Origin: Chloroflexota bacterium
GTDB lineage: Bacteria > Chloroflexota > Limnocylindria > Limnocylindrales > CSP1-4
NCBI GenBank assembly: GCA_015661135.1
Contig: JACVXW010000003.1
Span: forward strand, 1 to 18,246
DNA: 18,246 bases
Direction: 5' to 3'
The notes below the pieces were generated by a model that saw only the letters and a program-made list of their open reading frames with translations, had not been told where the DNA came from and ran no database searches. Below are positions 1 through 6,162 of this stretch, one piece after another. Numbering within the stretch: position 1 is the first letter of the stretch; each line of letters opens with the position of its first letter. The position numbers were made by a program, and so were the translations under genes.

Positions 1-39
1 GTGACCGAAAACGGCCCGGAGATCCTGACCGCGGTCTGA
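1..39 (+). CDS. map: Methionine aminopeptidase, C-terminal tail only (partial)
   Basis: The window opens inside a reading frame whose last twelve residues read VTENGPEILTAV before a TGA stop. This closely matches the usual end of type I methionine aminopeptidase (a VT-[ED]-[DN]-GPEILT ending), the metal-dependent cytosolic enzyme that removes the initiator methionine from new proteins. In many bacteria map lies directly before infA, as it does here, so position supports the call. Only the tail is visible, so no catalytic residue can be checked. The assignment rests on a short motif plus synteny. Confidence 0.75.
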   Translation: MTENGPEILTAV

Positions 40-47
40 CCGGGCTG

Positions 48-77
48 TTGCCTGATCTGGCCAAGTTCTGATACGCT
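48..77 (+). promoter_or_regulatory. Candidate sigma-70 type promoter for infA and the ribosomal block
   Basis: TTGCCT at 48-53 and TACGCT at 72-77 are separated by 18 bases, fair matches to -35 and -10 boxes. They lie just after the map stop. A start near 84 would give infA a leader of about 57 bases containing the hairpin at 88-110. This is inference from motif and spacing; read-through from map is equally possible. Confidence 0.4.
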
Positions 78-87
78 ACGCGTTCGT

Positions 88-110
88 GTGTCGGCCCGCC
101 GGGCCGGCAC
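88..110 (+). promoter_or_regulatory. Strong hairpin in the infA leader
   Basis: Bases 88-97 pair with 101-110 around a three-base loop (GCC), giving a ten-pair stem with one G-U wobble. No T-run follows, so it is not a classical intrinsic terminator. It sits between the candidate -10 box and the GTG start of infA. It could act as an end-of-unit hairpin for map transcripts, an mRNA stabiliser or a protein-binding operator. The pairing is directly visible; the role is unknown. Confidence 0.5.
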
Positions 111-140
111 TCGGTGCGAGAAAGGGACACAGCTCAGCCC

Positions 141-359
141 GTGGCCAAGCGAGACGCGATCGAAGTCGAAGGAACGGTCCTCGAGCCGCTTCCGAACACC
201 ATGTTCGCCGTCGAGCTGGAGAACGGCCACCGAGTGCTGGCCCACATCTCCGGCAAGCTTCGGATGAATTTCATCCGGATTCTGCCGGGCGACCGCGTCA
301 GGGTCGAACTTTCCCCGTACGACCTGACCCGCGGTCGGATCACCTACCGACTCAAGTAG
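141..359 (+). CDS. infA: Translation initiation factor IF-1
   Basis: IF-1 is a small cytosolic OB-fold protein that binds the 30S A-site and helps IF-2 and IF-3 select the initiator tRNA. From GTG 141 the product is 72 residues, exactly the usual family length, and begins MAKRDAIEVEGTVLEPLPNT, the canonical IF-1 opening. The conserved middle (FAVELENGHRVLAHISGKLR) and the ending RGRITYRLK are also present. An in-frame GTG at 114 would add nine residues not found in the family, so 141 is preferred. Shine-Dalgarno pairing is weak (GGGA about 14 bases upstream). It lies between map and rpmJ, the standard order. Confidence 0.95.
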   Translation: MAKRDAIEVEGTVLEPLPNTMFAVELENGHRVLAHISGKLRMNFIRILPGDRVRVELSPYDLTRGRITYRLK

Positions 360-405
360 TCCAAGCGTTCGGCTGTAGAGGCCGAGCCCATTCGTCGAGG
401 GTCCG

Positions 406-519
406 TTGAAAGTCAGAGCCTCCATCAAGGCGCGCTGCGACAACTGCAAGGTGATTCGCCGCCACGGCACCGTGATGGTCATCTGTACCAATCCGAAGCA
501 CAAGCAACGGCAGGGGTAG
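406..519 (+). CDS. rpmJ: 50S ribosomal protein L36
   Basis: L36 is a tiny zinc-ribbon protein of the large subunit. The frame from TTG 406 gives 37 residues starting MKVRASIKARCDNCK and ending NPKHKQRQG, the standard family length. The four zinc ligands are intact: C11, C14, C27 and H32, so this is the zinc-binding (C+) form. TTG is the only reasonable start, since it gives the canonical MKVR opening, and GAGG at 397-400 lies five bases upstream. It sits 46 bases after infA and 9 bases before rpsM, the usual infA-rpmJ-rpsM order. Its short length makes it easy to miss in automated calling. Confidence 0.95.
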   Translation: MKVRASIKARCDNCKVIRRHGTVMVICTNPKHKQRQG

Positions 520-528
520 AGCAGTCCG

Positions 529-906
529 ATGGCACGTATCGCCGGCAACGACATCCCGCGCGAGAAGCGCGTGGAGGTGGCCCTCACGTACATCTTCGGG
601 ATCGGCCTGCCCACATCCAAGCGGATCCTGGCCCAGACGAACATCAACGCGGACACTCGCGTCCGGGACCTGACCGAAGAGCAGGTCAACCGCCTGCGGG
701 AACTGATCGACCGGCGCTACAAGGTGGAGGGAGACCTCCGCCGCGAAGTGGACCAGAACGTCCGGCGTCTCATCGAGATCGGCTCCTACCGCGGCCTCCG
801 CCATCGGCGGAACCTCCCGGTACGCGGCCAGCGGACCAAGACCAACGCCCGGCAGCGGCGCGGACCCAAGAAGACGGTCGGCGCACGCCGCAAGGTAACG
901 AAGTAG
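529..906 (+). CDS. rpsM: 30S ribosomal protein S13
   Basis: S13 sits in the head of the small subunit and contacts the P-site tRNA and bridge B1. The 125-residue product starts MARIAGNDIPREKRVEVAL and carries the TYIFGIG helix-two-turn-helix region near residues 20-30. It also has the typical SYRGLRHRRNLPVRGQRTKTNAR segment near residues 87-109, which contacts rRNA. The basic tail ending VGARRKVTK is normal. It follows rpmJ by nine bases, leaving no room for the leader structure that S4 binds ahead of rpsM in E. coli, so any autoregulation must work differently here. Confidence 0.97.
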   Translation: MARIAGNDIPREKRVEVALTYIFGIGLPTSKRILAQTNINADTRVRDLTEEQVNRLRELIDRRYKVEGDLRREVDQNVRRLIEIGSYRGLRHRRNLPVRGQRTKTNARQRRGPKKTVGARRKVTK

Positions 907-927
907 TGACGAGGGACATCGACACGC

Positions 928-1323
928 ATGGCTGAGCGGAAGCGGGCGGTCAAGCAGCGTCGCAAGGAGCGCAAGAACGTGCCTCAGGGACACGTCCACG
1001 TCCTCGCGTCGTTCAATAACACGATCATCACGATCACGGACCCCGTGGGTGCCGTGATCAGCTGGGGCTCGGCCGGCATCGCCGGTTTCAAGGGCTCCCG
1101 CAAGAGCACGCCGTACGCGGCCGCCCAGTCGGCCGAGATCGCCGCCCGCAAGGCGATGGAGCACGGCATGCGCCAGGTCGAGGTCTACGTGAAGGGACCC
1201 GGCGCCGGGCGGGAGCAGGCCATCCGGTCGCTCCAGACGGCCGGCCTTGAGGTCACTGCAATCACCGACGTCACCCCAACCCCGCACAACGGATGCCGCC
1301 CGCCCAAGCGGCGTCGCGTCTGA
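928..1323 (+). CDS. rpsK: 30S ribosomal protein S11
   Basis: S11 lies on the platform of the small subunit and helps shape the E-site and the anti-Shine-Dalgarno region. The 131-residue product has a basic N-terminus (residues 1-20) followed by the conserved core HVLASFNNTIITITDPVG and SAGIAGFKGSRKSTPYAAQ-like segment. It ends in the diagnostic DVTPTPHNGCRPPKRRRV. ATG 928 has GAGG at 911-914 as a distant ribosome-binding site. It is 21 bases downstream of rpsM and 16 bases before rpsD, in standard alpha-operon order. Confidence 0.97.
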   Translation: MAERKRAVKQRRKERKNVPQGHVHVLASFNNTIITITDPVGAVISWGSAGIAGFKGSRKSTPYAAAQSAEIAARKAMEHGMRQVEVYVKGPGAGREQAIRSLQTAGLEVTAITDVTPTPHNGCRPPKRRRV

Positions 1324-1339
1324 CCCGAGACAGGATCCC

Positions 1340-1966
1340 ATGGCCCGATACACCGAAGCCGTCTGCCGCCTCTGCCGCCGGGAGGGCGCAAAGCTCTTCC
1401 TCAAGGGCACCCGCTGCTATTCGAAGAAGTGCGCGTTCGAGCGCCGGCCGAGCCCGCCCGGCCAGCACGGCGTACGTCGCCGCAAGATGGGCGACTACGG
1501 AATCCAGCTGCGCGAGAAGCAGAAGGTCCGTCGCGTCTACTCTGTCCTCGAGCGCCAGTTCCAGAACTACTTCACCGATGCGGAGCACCAGGACGGCGTG
1601 ACCGGCGAGAACCTCCTGCGCCGTCTCGAAACACGCCTGGACAACGTCGTCTTCCGCCTCGGGTTCGCCTCGTCCCGCGCCCAGGCACGCCAGCTCGTGG
1701 CGCACGGTCACTTCACGGTGAACGGCGTGCCCACGGACGTCCCGTCCTACCTGCTGAAGCCCGGCCACCGGATCGAGGTCCGGGAGTCGCGCCGCGAGCG
1801 TGACCCGTTCAAGACCGCGAAGGAGACGCTCCGCTCGCACCAGGCACCCGAGTGGCTCAGCCTGGAACCCGCCCGCCTGGCGGGCACTGTCGTCAGCCTC
1901 CCCCGTCGCGACCAGATGCCGCTCGATCTCAACGAGCAGCTCGTGGTCGAGTACTACTCGAGGTAA
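1340..1966 (+). CDS. rpsD: 30S ribosomal protein S4, zinc-binding form
   Basis: S4 is a primary 16S rRNA binder that nucleates 30S assembly and acts in decoding accuracy. From ATG 1340 the protein is 208 residues, the family length, beginning MARYTEAVCRLCRREG. Cysteines 9, 12, 26 and 31 form the zinc site of the C+ variant, lost in E. coli S4. The S4 RNA-binding domain near residues 95-160 contains RLDNVVFRLGFASSRAQARQ and the VAHGHFTVNG loop. The product ends VEYYSR. An upstream in-frame ATG at 1247 lies inside rpsK and would add unrelated residues. AGGA at 1332-1335 precedes the chosen start. Confidence 0.97.
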   Translation: MARYTEAVCRLCRREGAKLFLKGTRCYSKKCAFERRPSPPGQHGVRRRKMGDYGIQLREKQKVRRVYSVLERQFQNYFTDAEHQDGVTGENLLRRLETRLDNVVFRLGFASSRAQARQLVAHGHFTVNGVPTDVPSYLLKPGHRIEVRESRRERDPFKTAKETLRSHQAPEWLSLEPARLAGTVVSLPRRDQMPLDLNEQLVVEYYSR

Positions 1967-1974
1967 CCCACCAG

Positions 1975-2985
1975 ATGATCGAACTCGAGAGCCCGCAGAT
2001 CGAGCCTGTCGAAGAAGTCGGCACGTACGCCAAGTACGAGGCCGGTCCGCTCCAGGCCGGCTACGGCGTGACCCTCGGCAACGCGCTCCGGCGCGTCCTT
2101 CTCTCTTCGCTCGAGGGCGCCGCGGTCACGTCCATCCAGATCCGGGACGTGTACCAGGAGTTCTCGACGATGCCGGGCGTCAAGGAGGACGTGACCCAGA
2201 TCGTGCTCAATATCAAGCGCCTGCGGCTCAAGAGCTTTGCCGCCCACCCCGTGCAGCTGCGCCTGACCAAGAGCGGGGCCGGACCGGTCATGGCGGCCGA
2301 TCTCGTGGAGTCGGCGGACGTCGAGATCGTCAATCCGGACCTCGTCCTGATGACCCTCGACTCCGACGACGTCACCATCGAGATGGATCTCACGGTCGAG
2401 CGCGGCGTCGGCTACCTCGGGGCAGAGCGGGCCGAGGCGCTGCCGATCGGCGTCATCGCCGTGGACGCGATCTTCACACCGGTCCGCAAGGTCAACTACA
2501 AAGTGGACAGCATGCGGGTCGGCCAGGTCACCAACTACGACAAGCTGACCATCGAGATCGAGACGGACGGCACGATCGGTCCGGAGGAGGCGCTCAGCCG
2601 TTCCGCCGCGATCCTCGTCGAGCAGTTCCGCCCGTTCATCACCATCGGGCAGGCCGCGGTGGCGGGCGATCGCTCAGGGGCGGGTGTCCCGCAGCTGCCG
2701 CCGAACATGCTCGACATGCCGATCGAGGAGCTGGACCTGCCGATGCGGGCCTACAACTCGCTGAAGCGCAACAACATCGTCAAGGTCGGCCAGTTGCTGC
2801 AGCTCAAGGATGACGACCTCCTTCGCATGCGCAACTTCGGCAAGAAGTCACTTGACGAGATGAAGGAGCGACTCCGGATGCGCGGCTTCATCCTTCCGGA
2901 CAGTGAGGAGAACTCGTTCGACGGCAGTGCTCTGGGTGACGAGCCCGACGAGGACGTCGCGCCGTTCGAGGGCGAGGACGCCTGA
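1975..2985 (+). CDS. rpoA: DNA-directed RNA polymerase subunit alpha
   Basis: The alpha subunit dimerises to seed RNA polymerase assembly, and its C-terminal domain reads UP elements and activators. From ATG 1975 the protein is 336 residues. The N-terminal domain shows YGVTLGNALRRVLLSSL (around residues 35-51), the assembly helix. The C-terminal domain starts near N244 and contains LDLPMRAYNSLKRNNI and LLRMRNFGKKSLDE, the DNA-contacting helix-hairpin-helix. A very acidic tail of about 27 residues follows. An in-frame ATG at 1852 lies inside rpsD and is rejected. GAGGT overlapping the rpsD stop is the likely ribosome-binding site, suggesting coupled translation. Confidence 0.97.
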   Translation: MIELESPQIEPVEEVGTYAKYEAGPLQAGYGVTLGNALRRVLLSSLEGAAVTSIQIRDVYQEFSTMPGVKEDVTQIVLNIKRLRLKSFAAHPVQLRLTKSGAGPVMAADLVESADVEIVNPDLVLMTLDSDDVTIEMDLTVERGVGYLGAERAEALPIGVIAVDAIFTPVRKVNYKVDSMRVGQVTNYDKLTIEIETDGTIGPEEALSRSAAILVEQFRPFITIGQAAVAGDRSGAGVPQLPPNMLDMPIEELDLPMRAYNSLKRNNIVKVGQLLQLKDDDLLRMRNFGKKSLDEMKERLRMRGFILPDSEENSFDGSALGDEPDEDVAPFEGEDA

Positions 2986-2986
2986 C

Positions 2987-3340
2987 ATGGCGCACCGGAT
3001 CGACGGGCGCAAGCTCAGCCGCAAGATGGGCCCGCGCCTGGCTCTCTTCAAGAACCTGACCGTGTCCGTGCTCCGGTACGAGCGGGTCAAGACCACTGAG
3101 GCCAAGGCCAAGGAGGTTCAGGGCCGCGTGGAGCGGGCAATCACGCTCGCAAAGCGCGGCGACCTCGCCGCCCGCCGGACGATCGTCTCGCAGTTTCCGG
3201 ACGAGCCGAAGGTCGTGATCAAGCTGTTCGATGAGATCGCCCCGAAGTACGCCGACCGAACATCCGGTTACACCCGGATCATCAAGATCGGGCAGCGTGC
3301 AGGCGACGCGGCCGAGATCGTCCAGATCGAACTCGTATGA
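2987..3340 (+). CDS. rplQ: 50S ribosomal protein L17
   Basis: L17 binds domain III of 23S rRNA near the exit tunnel. From ATG 2987, one base after the rpoA stop, the product is 117 residues. It starts MAHRIDGRKLSRKMGPRLAL and continues with LTVSVLRYERVKTTEAKAKE, the core family pattern. It ends with SGYTRIIKIGQRAGDAAEIV, matching the normal L17 C-terminus. An upstream in-frame start at 2903 lies inside rpoA and is rejected. The single-base gap implies translational coupling to rpoA. The ECF-transporter ATPase gene that often follows rplQ in Firmicutes is absent; a 160-base gap comes next. Confidence 0.97.
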   Translation: MAHRIDGRKLSRKMGPRLALFKNLTVSVLRYERVKTTEAKAKEVQGRVERAITLAKRGDLAARRTIVSQFPDEPKVVIKLFDEIAPKYADRTSGYTRIIKIGQRAGDAAEIVQIELV

Positions 3341-3432
3341 CCACCGTCCGACCGCTGCAGGCCTGCGTTGCCGCCTTCGCCCCCTTGCTCACGCACCCTC
3401 GAAGTGCGCTCGCTCGGGTGCTCGTCGGCGCC

Positions 3433-3462
3433 TTGGCCTGAAACGGCGGAACGGCGGATAAG
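3433..3462 (+). promoter_or_regulatory. Candidate promoter for truA-rplM-rpsI, in the rplQ-truA gap
   Basis: TTGGCC at 3433-3438 and GATAAG at 3457-3462 are spaced 18 bases apart, each matching four of six consensus positions. The 160-base gap 3341-3500 also holds a ten-base palindrome (GCAGGCCTGC, 3357-3366), a tandem AACGGCGG repeat just before the -10, and AGGG at 3490-3493 ahead of truA. I see no open frame of note in the gap. The promoter call is inference. Confidence 0.33.
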
Positions 3463-3500
3463 CAGTAGTCAAGAAGCAAGGCGCTCGAGAGGGCGCGCCG

Positions 3501-4265
3501 ATGCGCTACCGCGCGACGGTCGAATACGACGGCACGGACTTTGCCGGGTTCCAGGTGCAGCCTGACGCCCGGACCGTCCAGGGGGCGCTCGAGGCGGCGT
3601 TGGCCCACCTTTCCGGTGGTGTCCGACAGCCCGTCGACGGCGCAGGCCGAACGGATGCCGGTGTTCACGCGACGGGACAGGTGATCGCCTTCTCCTATGC
3701 GGGGACGCTGCCGGTTTCCGAGCTGGCCGAGGCCCTCAACGCGGTGCTCCCGCCGGATGTCGCAATCCGCGACCTTCGTCGGGCTCCACGGGCCTTCCAC
3801 CCTCGCTACGCGGCGCGATATCGGGAGTATCGCTACACCGTCTGGAACGGACCGCGCAGCCCGCTTCTGGAACGAACGACGTTCCGGGTGCGGACCGCCC
3901 TGGATGTGGACGCAATGGCGCGAGCCGCGACGGCCTTCGAGGGTCGGCACGACTTCAGCGCCTTCGGCGGGACCGACCCGCAGCCAATCCGGAACGTACA
4001 TCACGTCCGGGTCCGGCGGGACGGGCACCTGGTGACGATCGACGTCCGGGCCGACGCCTTCCTGCGAGGGATGGTTCGGCGCATGGTCGCCGCCCTGCTC
4101 GCGGTCGGACAGGGGAAAATGGAAGCAACAGCAGTCGCCGCGGCGCTTGAGACGCGACGACCGGCCCTTTCCGGGGCAGCCGCCCCGGCGAGGGGTTTGT
4201 GCCTCCGGCGCGTCGTCCTCGGACGGCGACCGGATCGAGACGACGGAGTGAACGAGGAACGATGA
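3501..4265 (+). CDS. truA: tRNA pseudouridine(38-40) synthase TruA
   Basis: TruA converts uridines 38-40 of the tRNA anticodon arm to pseudouridine in the cytosol. The 254-residue product begins MRYRATVEYDGTDFAGFQVQ, as the family does. It carries the catalytic motif GRTDAGVHATGQV, in which D52 is the nucleophilic aspartate. Later family segments are FHPRYAARYREYRYTVWNG and the FLRGMVRRMVAALL helix with its conserved R-x-M-V pattern. Length is normal. The stop overlaps the rplM start by ATGA, so truA, rplM and rpsI very likely form one unit, an order widespread in bacteria. The last 15 residues are charged and not conserved. Confidence 0.96.
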   Translation: MRYRATVEYDGTDFAGFQVQPDARTVQGALEAALAHLSGGVRQPVDGAGRTDAGVHATGQVIAFSYAGTLPVSELAEALNAVLPPDVAIRDLRRAPRAFHPRYAARYREYRYTVWNGPRSPLLERTTFRVRTALDVDAMARAATAFEGRHDFSAFGGTDPQPIRNVHHVRVRRDGHLVTIDVRADAFLRGMVRRMVAALLAVGQGKMEATAVAAALETRRPALSGAAAPARGLCLRRVVLGRRPDRDDGVNEER

Positions 4266-4693
4266 ACGCCAAGACCTTCACGGTCCGGGAGAGCGAGATC
4301 GAGCGACGCTGGTTCGTCGTGGATGCGACGGGTCAGACACTCGGCCGCCTCGCGACGCAGGTTGCGCGCGTTCTCGCGGGCAAACACAAGCCGACCTACA
4401 CCCAGCACCTCGACACGGGCGACCACGTGATCGTGCTCAACGCCTCCAAGGTCGCGGTCAGCCGCGACAAGGTCGAGAGCAAGCGATACGCCCGACACAG
4501 CGGCCACCCGCAGGGCTTCAAGGAGGAGTCACTCGGGCACCTCCTTGATCGACGCCCCGAGGAGGTCATCCGGCGCGCGATCAAGGGCATGCTGCCCCAC
4601 AACCGACTCGGCACCCAGCAGCTGCGGAAGCTCAAGGTCTATGCCGGCAAGGACCATCCGCATCAGGCCCAGCAGCCTGAGCCGCTCGCCTGA
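4262..4693 (+). CDS. rplM: 50S ribosomal protein L13
   Basis: L13 is an early-assembling large-subunit protein. From ATG 4262 the product is 143 residues, a normal length. It contains RRWFVVDATGQTLGRLATQVA near residues 15-35, GKHKPTYTQHLDTGDHVIVLNA near 40-61, and the diagnostic RAIKGMLPHNRLGTQQLRKLKVYAG near 100-124. The ending DHPHQAQQPEPL also fits the family. The start overlaps the truA stop as ATGA and has GAGGA just upstream at 4254-4258. An upstream in-frame start at 4199 lies inside truA and is rejected. It is followed 14 bases later by its usual partner rpsI. Confidence 0.97.
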   Translation: MNAKTFTVRESEIERRWFVVDATGQTLGRLATQVARVLAGKHKPTYTQHLDTGDHVIVLNASKVAVSRDKVESKRYARHSGHPQGFKEESLGHLLDRRPEEVIRRAIKGMLPHNRLGTQQLRKLKVYAGKDHPHQAQQPEPLA

Positions 4694-4707
4694 CGGAGGC
4701 CAAATCA

Positions 4708-5109
4708 ATGTCCACTGCACCTGTCTTCAATACCGGGACCGGTCGTCGCAAGACTGCCGTGGCCCGCGTCCGGCTTCTCCCCGGTGACGGCGAGATCGTC
4801 GTCAACGGCCGCTCGCTGGTCGAGCATTTCGGCAATGCCTTCGACGAGGCGGACCTCCGGATGCCGTTCCGGGTGACCGGGACGGATGGACGCTTCAACG
4901 TCATGGTCAAGGTCGAGGGCGGCGGCGTTACCGGCCAGGCCGGCGCCATTCGCCACGGCATCGCCCGGGCCATCCTGGACCTGGATCCCGAGGGCTACCG
5001 GCTCCCGCTCCGGCAGGCCGGCCTCCTGACCCGCGACCCGCGGATGAAGGAGCGCAAGAAGTACGGGCTGAAACGAGCCCGCAAGGCCCCCCAGTACACG
5101 AAGCGCTGA
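4708..5109 (+). CDS. rpsI: 30S ribosomal protein S9
   Basis: S9 lies in the head of the small subunit, and its C-terminal tail touches the P-site tRNA anticodon. The 133-residue product carries the signature GTGRRKTAVARVRL near residues 10-24. It also has the GGGVTGQAGAIRHGIARAIL helix and the tail KYGLKRARKAPQYTKR. The terminal lysine-arginine needed for tRNA contact is present. A clear GGAGG at 4695-4699 stands eight bases before the ATG. It ends the ribosomal block: hairpins begin at its stop codon and an argF with its own possible promoter box follows. Confidence 0.97.
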   Translation: MSTAPVFNTGTGRRKTAVARVRLLPGDGEIVVNGRSLVEHFGNAFDEADLRMPFRVTGTDGRFNVMVKVEGGGVTGQAGAIRHGIARAILDLDPEGYRLPLRQAGLLTRDPRMKERKKYGLKRARKAPQYTKR

Positions 5110-5133
5110 TCGCCGTCGGCCGATCAGCCGACG
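5105..5133 (+). terminator. Two overlapping, mutually exclusive hairpins at the end of rpsI
   Basis: GCTGATCG (5105-5112) pairs perfectly with CGATCAGC (5121-5128) around an eight-base loop; this left arm contains the rpsI stop. Alternatively CGTCGGC (5114-5120) pairs with GCCGACG (5127-5133) around a six-base loop. The two cannot coexist. No T-tract follows, so termination would be non-classical or Rho-assisted. The position between the ribosomal block and argF fits a unit boundary. Confidence 0.5.
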
Positions 5134-5157
5134 ACTCTGGATCCACCGGCGCGCCGC

Positions 5158-5163
5158 TACAGT
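5158..5163 (+). promoter_or_regulatory. TACAGT box, likely -10 for a leaderless argF transcript
   Basis: TACAGT ends six bases before the argF ATG at 5170. A transcript starting at or next to the A of the ATG would be leaderless, which agrees with the absence of any Shine-Dalgarno sequence here. No convincing -35 is visible. The same arrangement recurs before several other genes in the window. Confidence 0.5.
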
Positions 5164-5169
5164 TGCAGC

Positions 5170-6150
5170 ATGAACAGCGCCTCTGGACAACCGCGCAGCC
5201 TTCGCGGCCGTGATTTCGTCGGCGCGGCGGATCTGAGCCCGGATGAGGTCCGCCAGGTCTTCCTGACCGCGGCGACCCTCAAGGCCGAATTCACGGCTGG
5301 ACGCCGGCACGCCCATCCGCCACTCCTGCGACGTTCGCTGGCCATGCTCTTCGAGCGCCCCAGCCTCCGGACGCGCGTCACCTTCGAGGCCGGCATGCTG
5401 CAGCTCGGTGGCGGGGCCATCCAGCTCACCTCCGGCAACGTCGGATGGGGCGTTCGCGAGTCTGTCGCCGACGTTGCGCGCAACCTCCAGTCGTTCGTCG
5501 ATGCAATCGTGATCCGAACCGGGCCCCACGAGATCGCGGAAGAGCTCGCGGCACGGGCCGACGTCCCGGTCATCAACGCCCTGACCCTCCACGAGCATCC
5601 GTGCCAGGCGCTGGCCGATGTGTTCACGCTGCGCGAGGCCCACGGTCGGCTCGACGGCCTGATCGTCGCCTTCGTCGGCGATGGCAACAACGTCTTCCAC
5701 TCACTCGCCCTCGTCGCCTGCGGCCAGGGCGTAGAGGTCCGCCTGGCCCACCCGCCGGGCTACGCCCCGGATCCCGCGGTCGTGACGGCGGCGACCGACC
5801 TCGCGGCGGCCAACGGTGGGCGCCTGCTGATCGGGCACGATCCTCGGGCTGCTGTCGAAGGTGCCGACGTCATCTATGCGGACGCGTGGACCTCGATGGG
5901 CCAGGAGTCCGAGGCGGACCGTCGCCGAGCTGACTTCGCCGCTTACCAGGTCAATGAGAGCCTGTGTGCCGTGGCCGGCACAGCAGCCCGTGTCATGCAC
6001 TGCCTGCCCGCTCACCGGGGCGAGGAGATCACCTCGGAGGTGATGGACGGTCCCCGGAGCCTGATCTTCCAGCAGTCCGAGAACCGGCTGCACGTCCAGA
6101 AGGGCCTCCTCGTCGAGCTCATCGGCGATCCCGCCGGCGACGCCGCGTAG
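5170..6150 (+). CDS. argF: Ornithine carbamoyltransferase
   Basis: This enzyme joins carbamoyl phosphate and ornithine to make citrulline in arginine synthesis. The 326-residue product has the carbamoyl-phosphate motif as S65-L-R-T-R69, with leucine replacing the threonine of the usual STRT form. It has the HPCQ motif at 143-146 and the ornithine-side signature HCLP at 277-280. WTSMGQE at 240-246 is the SMG-loop element that separates ornithine from aspartate carbamoyltransferases and supports ornithine over acetylornithine as substrate. Other arg genes are not nearby. There is no Shine-Dalgarno before ATG 5170, but a TACAGT box six bases upstream suggests leaderless expression. Confidence 0.95.
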   Translation: MNSASGQPRSLRGRDFVGAADLSPDEVRQVFLTAATLKAEFTAGRRHAHPPLLRRSLAMLFERPSLRTRVTFEAGMLQLGGGAIQLTSGNVGWGVRESVADVARNLQSFVDAIVIRTGPHEIAEELAARADVPVINALTLHEHPCQALADVFTLREAHGRLDGLIVAFVGDGNNVFHSLALVACGQGVEVRLAHPPGYAPDPAVVTAATDLAAANGGRLLIGHDPRAAVEGADVIYADAWTSMGQESEADRRRADFAAYQVNESLCAVAGTAARVMHCLPAHRGEEITSEVMDGPRSLIFQQSENRLHVQKGLLVELIGDPAGDAA

Positions 6151-6153
6151 GAT
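6148..6153 (+). promoter_or_regulatory. TAGGAT box, possible -10 for the TPR gene
   Basis: TAGGAT begins at the TAG stop of argF and ends nine bases before ATG 6163. No Shine-Dalgarno precedes the ATG, in keeping with a leaderless start. No -35 is evident. Because the TAG is fixed by the argF stop codon, chance is more plausible here than at argF or 16557. Confidence 0.35.
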
Positions 6154-6162
6154 GGTGCTGGC

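Noticed and set aside
406..528. S4-binding alpha-operon pseudoknot before rpsM
   Set aside because: Only nine bases separate rpmJ and rpsM, and rpmJ coding sequence fills the upstream stretch. I saw no convincing pseudoknot.
352..1410. Minus-strand open frame across rpmJ, rpsM and rpsK
   Set aside because: It is antisense to three certain ribosomal-protein genes and has no family resemblance.
3341..3500. Small gene or structured RNA in the rplQ-truA gap
   Set aside because: There is no convincing start, ribosome-binding site or family motif. Only a short palindrome and a possible promoter are visible.
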